Assembly (NCBI GenBank): GCA_963930655.1
Contig: OZ005605.1
Location: forward strand, 22,761,501-22,825,500
Direction: 5' to 3'
Length of the DNA stretch: 64,000 nt
DNA from: Myrica gale
Taxonomy: Eukaryota; Streptophyta; Magnoliopsida; Fagales; Myricaceae
Shown: positions 59,535 to 64,000 of the stretch, in pieces
How positions within the stretch are numbered: the stretch's first letter is position 1
How the letters are laid out: each line of letters opens with the position of its first letter
Program-made: the position numbers and the translations under genes
Notes under the pieces: model-generated
The model's input: the letters and a program-made list of their open reading frames with translations, nothing else
The model's database searches: none
What the model was told of the DNA's origin: nothing

Positions 59535-59702
59535 TGCTTACGTGGCTGATGATTTGGAGCTGACGTAGACGGAATGTGGAATGTTGACAGAAGGGTTTAT
59601 TTATCAAAAGTAAAAAATATAAGGATGTTAAATTTGAAATTTAAAATTGAAGGATTCAAATACAAAAGAAGTATAAACCTAGGACTTAACTGTCAAATTC
59701 CC
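59535..59702 (-). repeat. Right terminal inverted repeat of the Pack-MULE
   Basis: It is the inverted counterpart of 48912-49082 and is followed by the second copy of the 9-bp duplication. On the minus strand it leads into the captured TLC fragment. Confidence 0.85.
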
Positions 59703-59711
59703 TTAAATTTC

Positions 59712-62405
59712 AATTTCAAGAGATGAATAGACATTGTCGTCATCTCTATCCGGGTCTTGAGATGGCGCTAGTAAACAGATAGGCCTTCTCCGCCATACAC
59801 GATTAGAGATACGGTTGCCAACTTTTTATTACAATGTAATTTGGGAGGCCAAACAAGTACAAAAATTGTGGTAAAGTTCAGTTTTTTTTTATATAAGAAA
59901 ATAAAAATATCAACTGGATTTACAAAACGTCACGTGAGTCCTGCAATTGTTCAATATTTAATATATCTTTTTATTTTTAATTGTGTTATTCATTTTGAAC
60001 AGTAAATTATAAAAAGTCACAATTATGACCTGATGTTCATTTTATAAAAAATTGTAATATTTTTATTCGAGAGGGAAGTTTTATAGATTTTTGTATAAAA
60101 ATTTGTAAAAAAATTTAAAGATATTTAATTTGATGTAATTTATTAATTTGATGTAATTTATTAATAAAAAATATTGAAGTTAAGTAAAAGTATAAAAATA
60201 TAAAATTTGTTAGATTTTTAAAAAATAAAATATTGAAATTTATGTTAAGAGAATTAATATTTTAATAAATTTATTGATGTTTTGAATATTTATTTTATAA
60301 ATTTGTTACATTCACGATGGTATATAATATTTTTACAAAACCAAAATTATACTGAGAGTAAACGGTAAAAACTTTTAACAAGCAGCCAAAAAGACATGAA
60401 GACAATTGAGCCAGCGTCCAGCGGTCGGCAGTGGGAGAGAGTCACGCACAAGTCGACAGATGGAACAGATCAAACACTGGATAAAGAGAGAAGTACGTAC
60501 TTTTCCTATCTGAAAAAAAAAAGAGGTCATGCACCTATCTGTAAAAAATAAACCCCGAGAAAGAAAGCTACGAAGTTATTTCAGAAAGCATGAAAGTCGC
60601 ACGATTAAAATCCAAAATGTCTTTTGCCCTTTCGTGTTGGTGGCTTCCTCGGAAGAATAAGAAATTCAGCAGAAGTCAGGCAGGTCTTGTCATCTCTAAC
60701 TGGAGCACAGTGTGCTACATGCTTGGCTATTTGTAGCTCGCTCACGGGAATTCCCCCCCCCCCCGGGTACATCTGTGTCTATATGCGTTTGTGTGTGCGT
60801 GTTAGGAAACAGGCGCACCTGAAATTGAATACTGCTCCTCAATCAGAAATATAAAGAGAGGATATGATTTAGACGACAGGATCACATCACATCAAATGTA
60901 TGCCATATTTGTCAGTTTTCTTTGTAAATATTTTCTGTGCATGTTTGCATTGAGATAATGCATATGAAAGTCTCATCAACTTGGGGGAAGCCGGGAGGTA
61001 ATTCTCTTCCTACTCAACTGGATTCCTGGGTCACATACCCCGTTCGTTCTACCAGACTAACAATTTTACAGCAGTGAACCGAAACCAAGTCTCTCTTGGA
61101 ACCAAGAGGACTTCTGTTTTTGTTTTGAGGTGGGAGACGGAGAGGGTCGAGCCATATGTGGCTAAACAAGCAATGCCGAAAGAAAAAAGCCCAATTCACA
61201 TGAAAAGTGTATCGTATAGTTGTCGTATTCACACAAGTCTGCTAAAATTTGCGTGGGAAAACGAGTCAGTAGGGAGGAGGGTCTGAGTCAGATATACAAC
61301 AGTGAGTGAGCCAGTCAAAAGGCTTTGCCAGTCTTTCACGGGCCTCTCGTTTGGTTTCGCTTTGTCTACCGATTCAACTGCGCTGCCTGCTGCTTCCTAG
61401 CTAGCGGCCGCAGGTCGCAGGTCACATGCTCTGTTTTATTCTTTATCGTCCTTCTCTTCATCTGGATTCCCTCCAAAATGCCCTTCAGATACTCTTCATT
61501 TTGTACCCTTCCATCTACGCTACTCACTCCAGGTTATTCCTCTTCTACTACCCACTACGTCACACTTAGGTAATCGTTCAGGCTGCAACATACGGCACTT
61601 GTTAAACATTGTAAAAAAAAAACAGCATAAATCTCAACAATTTTTTAAAATTAATTCCACTAATTTTCTAAAAAAATTATATGAAACCTGCTCTGTACCT
61701 ATATTTTTCATCAAATTCTAATATTTTTATTAAAAAAATATCATCAAATCTATCTAAATATTAAGCTTATGTTTGGATATCAATAATTTCTTTTTTAAAA
61801 ACCTTCACAATTACTTTTTTTACTAACTCCAATACTTTTTTACAAATTCTAATAACTTTTTATAAACTTCAATATATTTTTAAAACTCTAACTAACTTTT
61901 TATCAATCTCAATAGAATTTAGACTAAAAGAAAAATAGAATTTAGACTAAAAGAAAAAATTTTACCCATCCAAACACAGCCTACCTATCCTAGATTTTTT
62001 TCCAACCCAACGTCACATTAACTTAAAGATTGTAACTTTACCATCAAGTTGAATGGTGAATTGGTGATCCCAGGATAGAGTACCAAAAAATTTACCATGA
62101 CTGCGCATCCACGTGTACAGACAGATGGTTGGAAGAAATCTGCCGCTTGAATTTAGAGAATCCCACATGGACTCCATTTTGGAGTTCCTTCAATGAAAGA
62201 ATTTTCCATTTCCGTTTTATCGTAGAAAAGTTTTTATTGTATGTATACTTCCCCAGTCCCAAAAACCATGTAAGACAAAAGGATAATAGCCTGGCAATGC
62301 AATCTATGAAATCTGCCGCTTTAATACTCTTTTCCCATTCTACAAAAGCCAGGCCACGAGAATCCTTCCTTGCTAAACATTCAAAACAGAGAGAGAGAAA
62401 GAGAG
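59712..62405. other. AT-rich spacer before the ACT-domain gene
   Basis: The 59.9-60.35 kb part is extremely AT-rich with short duplicated phrases (AATTTATTAATTTGATGT twice near 60.13 kb). A C13 homopolymer lies at about 60750. A MITE is at 61765-61981. The final 100 bases, rich in GAGAGA, are the likely 5' UTR of the following gene. Confidence 0.5.
61765..61981. mobile_element. MITE of the same family as 49186-49390
   Basis: The ends are GCTTATGTTTGGAT and, inverted, GGCTGTGTTTGGAT. The interior shares TTTTTTACAAATTCTAATAA with the copy in the Pack-MULE. The flanks TAA and TAC are an imperfect 3-bp duplication. A 20-base AATTTAGACTAAAAGAAAAA phrase is tandemly repeated near the right end. 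Confidence 0.65.
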
Positions 62406-63097
62406 ATGACTTCCATGCTGCAAAAGAGGATGGCATTCCGCAGAAAGATTCACATCCTGCGAGGCCTTAGCAGCTCCAAATCTGTAATGCGCAATTAGAT
62501 ACCATATTCTTTATTTTTCCTTACATATTTGCAAATCTTTTTTTTAAACTGTCAAACTTTTCAAGCTCTTATTGACTCTTTTCTATCAACATGGAGGTTG
62601 TTCTACACGTTTACAGGCTAAAACTTAAATTGGAGGCAATCAAAAGAGAGTACTCCAACCTACTGGCTATTAAGAGACAGTATCAAGAGCTAATGAAGCA
62701 CATACAGGTGTCTAACAAGGTCTGCCTTCTCCCTCCCTACCTCTCTTTATCTCTCTCTCTCTCTGACAAGTGCGCACTCACACACCCCACCCTTGCACAA
62801 CATGAATAAGTATCGTACCATTCTGCATGGAATTTTCAGGATGTGGAGGTGCAGAAGGTAGGGCATGCATTTCTTGTAAGGGTAAACTGTGAGAAGGGAG
62901 CAGGTAGGCTGGTTACAATCTTAGAGGCCTTTGATGAGATGGGCCTTAATGTTCAGCAAGCTAGAGTTTCATGCAGCAGTCGTTTTGCAATGGAAGCTGT
63001 TGCTTTTGCAGAAGACCAAGCCATGGAGGTAAAACAAGTAGCAAAAGCTCTTCTTCAGACGATTGAAAAGAAAGGTGGAGAGGGCGCGACGCATTGA
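62406..63097 (+). CDS. bHLH-like / ACT-domain protein (three exons)
   Basis: Exon 1 (62406-62483) encodes MTSMLQKRMAFRRKIHILRG and then LSSSKS, the conserved N-terminus of a plant family of short bHLH-like proteins. Exon 2 ends at 62707 before a GTGTCT donor and encodes the coiled helix (LKLKLEAIKREYSNLLAIKR, then QYQELMKHIQ). Exon 3 (62840-63097) is an ACT domain (VGHAFLVRVNCEKGAGRLVT, then ILEAFDEMGLNVQQARVSC) ending in TGA. ACT domains in this group mediate dimerisation of transcription regulators. The start of exon 2 is unclear. An acceptor at 62595-62596 (ATGGAG, exon from 62597) keeps frame, but about ten residues usual in the family (the SVKRSSII region) are then missing, and the sequence just upstream carries an in-frame TGA. 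The gene may be slightly damaged or spliced unusually. The ATG follows a GA-rich leader. Confidence 0.72.
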
Positions 63098-64000
63098 CGA
63101 AGAAGATTGGGGAACTCCTGTAGCTAATAACTCCCATGTAACCCGTTTGTCGAATATCTATGGTATCTCAGAACAATCCAGTTCTCAGTTTCTGCATTTT
63201 GCGATTAGAAATATAGTCACTTTTATCAACGAGGCAAAACTCAGGTTGGGAACCTTTACAAAATAACGCTATCAGTGTGCACACGCGATTGATGCATACA
63301 CTTTAACACTATCGAAATAAACGAATAACAAGTAAATTGGATTAAAAAAAACAAGGAAAAATAACTAAAGAAAAAAAAGCATATATAAAAGAAAAAAAAA
63401 AATCTCCATTTCTCTTCATACTGGACCGTACCTCCAATTATTTTGGAACCATGAAAGGAGAAAGTTACCGAAAATTGAGGTTTGAAAGTCGAGTCAAAGA
63501 TGAAGATGTATATGTGGTTTTCGGCACCACAAAGTGGATGAGGACATTTCCATTCCTACTTTTTGACCACTTTTTGAACGTTATTATTCGTTTTCTTGGC
63601 TCGTCTATCTACTTGGGGATGGGAAAACTTCCATTGAAGGATAATGAGGAAGAGATCAGAAGGATACTCCCATTGAACAGAAATATATACGACTTTTATT
63701 TCTGTAGGCAAAATTACAGCAGTATATTAAATTTGTGAATTTGCTGGACGTCTTCGATGAACACTAAATATTACCCGAAAAAAGTTCGGAAGGCAATGTC
63801 GAATTGCCAAATGTGCAAAGATCTCTTCGTGGGTGGCCTCTTGGCCCCATCCATTTTGTGACATTGGGCCGTCTCTTCGAAAGTTAGCTCTTTCCACAGA
63901 GGAAAAGATCGATTAGGCAAATATTGGCCCATCAAATCCAGACTAGTATGGCAGGCTTTGGGTTTAGGTGTCAGCTTCTCTTGAGAATTATGGGTCGCCG
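63098..64000. other. 3' flank of the ACT-domain gene; no further gene recognised
   Basis: An open plus-strand stretch at 63451-63738 (95 codons from an ATG) has no family resemblance I can name. The rest is AT-rich with A-runs near 63340-63400. Confidence 0.4.

Larger units (their letters stand above)
50974..59607 (-). pseudogene. Captured TLC-domain gene fragment, split by an LTR retrotransposon
   Basis: On the minus strand, 59480-59354 encodes YFVVFRNWSPKTCPEASSC, then FISLAHGTPALCLAAYS. Across the LTR element, 51171-50974 continues LLVDCNCSFASPNTRQQ and then SYFLMDLIHYIIFFPDDVLF with IAHHLATLFVSLF, ending at a GTAAGC donor. This is the N-terminal half of a plant TLC (TRAM-LAG1-CLN8) membrane protein of the At4g19645/At1g31300 kind, from memory. 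Upstream of YFVVF the expected start region is replaced by sequence continuous with the Pack-MULE end. The second half of the TLC domain is missing. It is therefore a captured fragment later interrupted by insertion. Confidence 0.8.
48912..59702. mobile_element. Pack-MULE: Mutator-like element carrying host gene fragments
   Basis: The exact 9-mer TTAAATTTC flanks the element (48903-48911 and 59703-59711). The ends are inverted copies starting GGGAATTTGATAGTTTAAT and, on the other strand, GGGAATTTGACAGTTAAGTC. The repeat extends about 170 bp (48912-49082 and 59535-59702) at roughly 80 percent identity by eye. A 9-bp duplication with long inverted repeats is the Mutator-like signature. No MuDR transposase is present. 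The cargo is a chaperonin-60 alpha fragment on the plus strand (49500-50112) and a TLC-domain fragment on the minus strand, each with its 5' side next to a terminal repeat. An open minus-strand stretch at 50680-50828 may be a third piece. Without the nested LTR element the unit would be about 2.6 kb. Confidence 0.88.

Noticed and set aside
60748-60762. C13 homopolymer before GGGTACATC
   Set aside because: Likely a simple homopolymer or assembly noise rather than a functional element.
1-64000. CRISPR arrays, operons, ribosome binding sites, rRNA genes
   Set aside because: The window is plant nuclear DNA. No such arrays or rRNA were seen, and the only tRNA-like signals are the partial Pol III boxes in the LTRs.

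Overview
The window is nuclear DNA of a eudicot plant. It has intron-containing genes with GT-AG splicing, AT-rich spacers, plant-type LINE, hAT, Mutator-like and LTR elements, and a plant-only microRNA family. The element load and gene set would suit a woody rosid, possibly Fagales, but the species cannot be fixed from sequence alone.

Region 1 (1-23 kb) is an old conserved gene block. It holds a DOT4-type DYW pentatricopeptide protein (5' end outside the window), an RLP51/SNC2-like receptor-like protein, a 13-exon CESA8-type secondary-wall cellulose synthase, a decayed WDR53-like WD40 gene and an unrecognised protein gene. From memory, the DOT4-RLP51-CESA8 order matches Arabidopsis At4g18750-18760-18780, and the WD40 gene sits beside an RLP gene on the homoeologous Arabidopsis chr5 block (At5g45760-45770). 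Two members look damaged: CESA8 has an in-frame TGA at codon 31 in place of a zinc-finger cysteine, and the WD40 copy has several lesions. Two 5'-truncated LINE copies with clear target-site duplications and a solo LTR lie in this block.

Region 2 (27-48 kb) is a cluster of six MIR399-type hairpins: four on the minus strand (27.0, 37.1, 42.7, 47.7 kb) and two on the plus strand (29.8, 35.7 kb). Each has a PHR1-type P1BS site upstream, and most have a TATA-like box between that site and the hairpin. One copy (47.7 kb) has diverged within the mature sequence. A separate non-coding block recurs upstream of three of the minus-strand copies, plus one extra copy. miR399 is known to be induced by phosphate starvation and to repress PHO2/UBC24, so this looks like a tandemly expanded phosphate-signalling locus. 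Non-autonomous hAT elements, a Copia-like fossil, inverted-repeat elements and a solo LTR lie between the hairpins.

Region 3 (48.9-59.7 kb) is a nested structure. A Mutator-like element with about 170-bp terminal inverted repeats and an exact 9-bp target duplication carries pieces of at least two host genes (a plastid chaperonin-60 alpha gene and a TLC-domain gene), so it is a Pack-MULE. A young Ty3/gypsy element with near-identical 1.57-kb LTRs has inserted into the captured TLC coding segment, and a small MITE sits beside the chaperonin piece.

Region 4 (60-64 kb) is AT-rich spacer followed by a small three-exon gene for a bHLH-like/ACT-domain protein.
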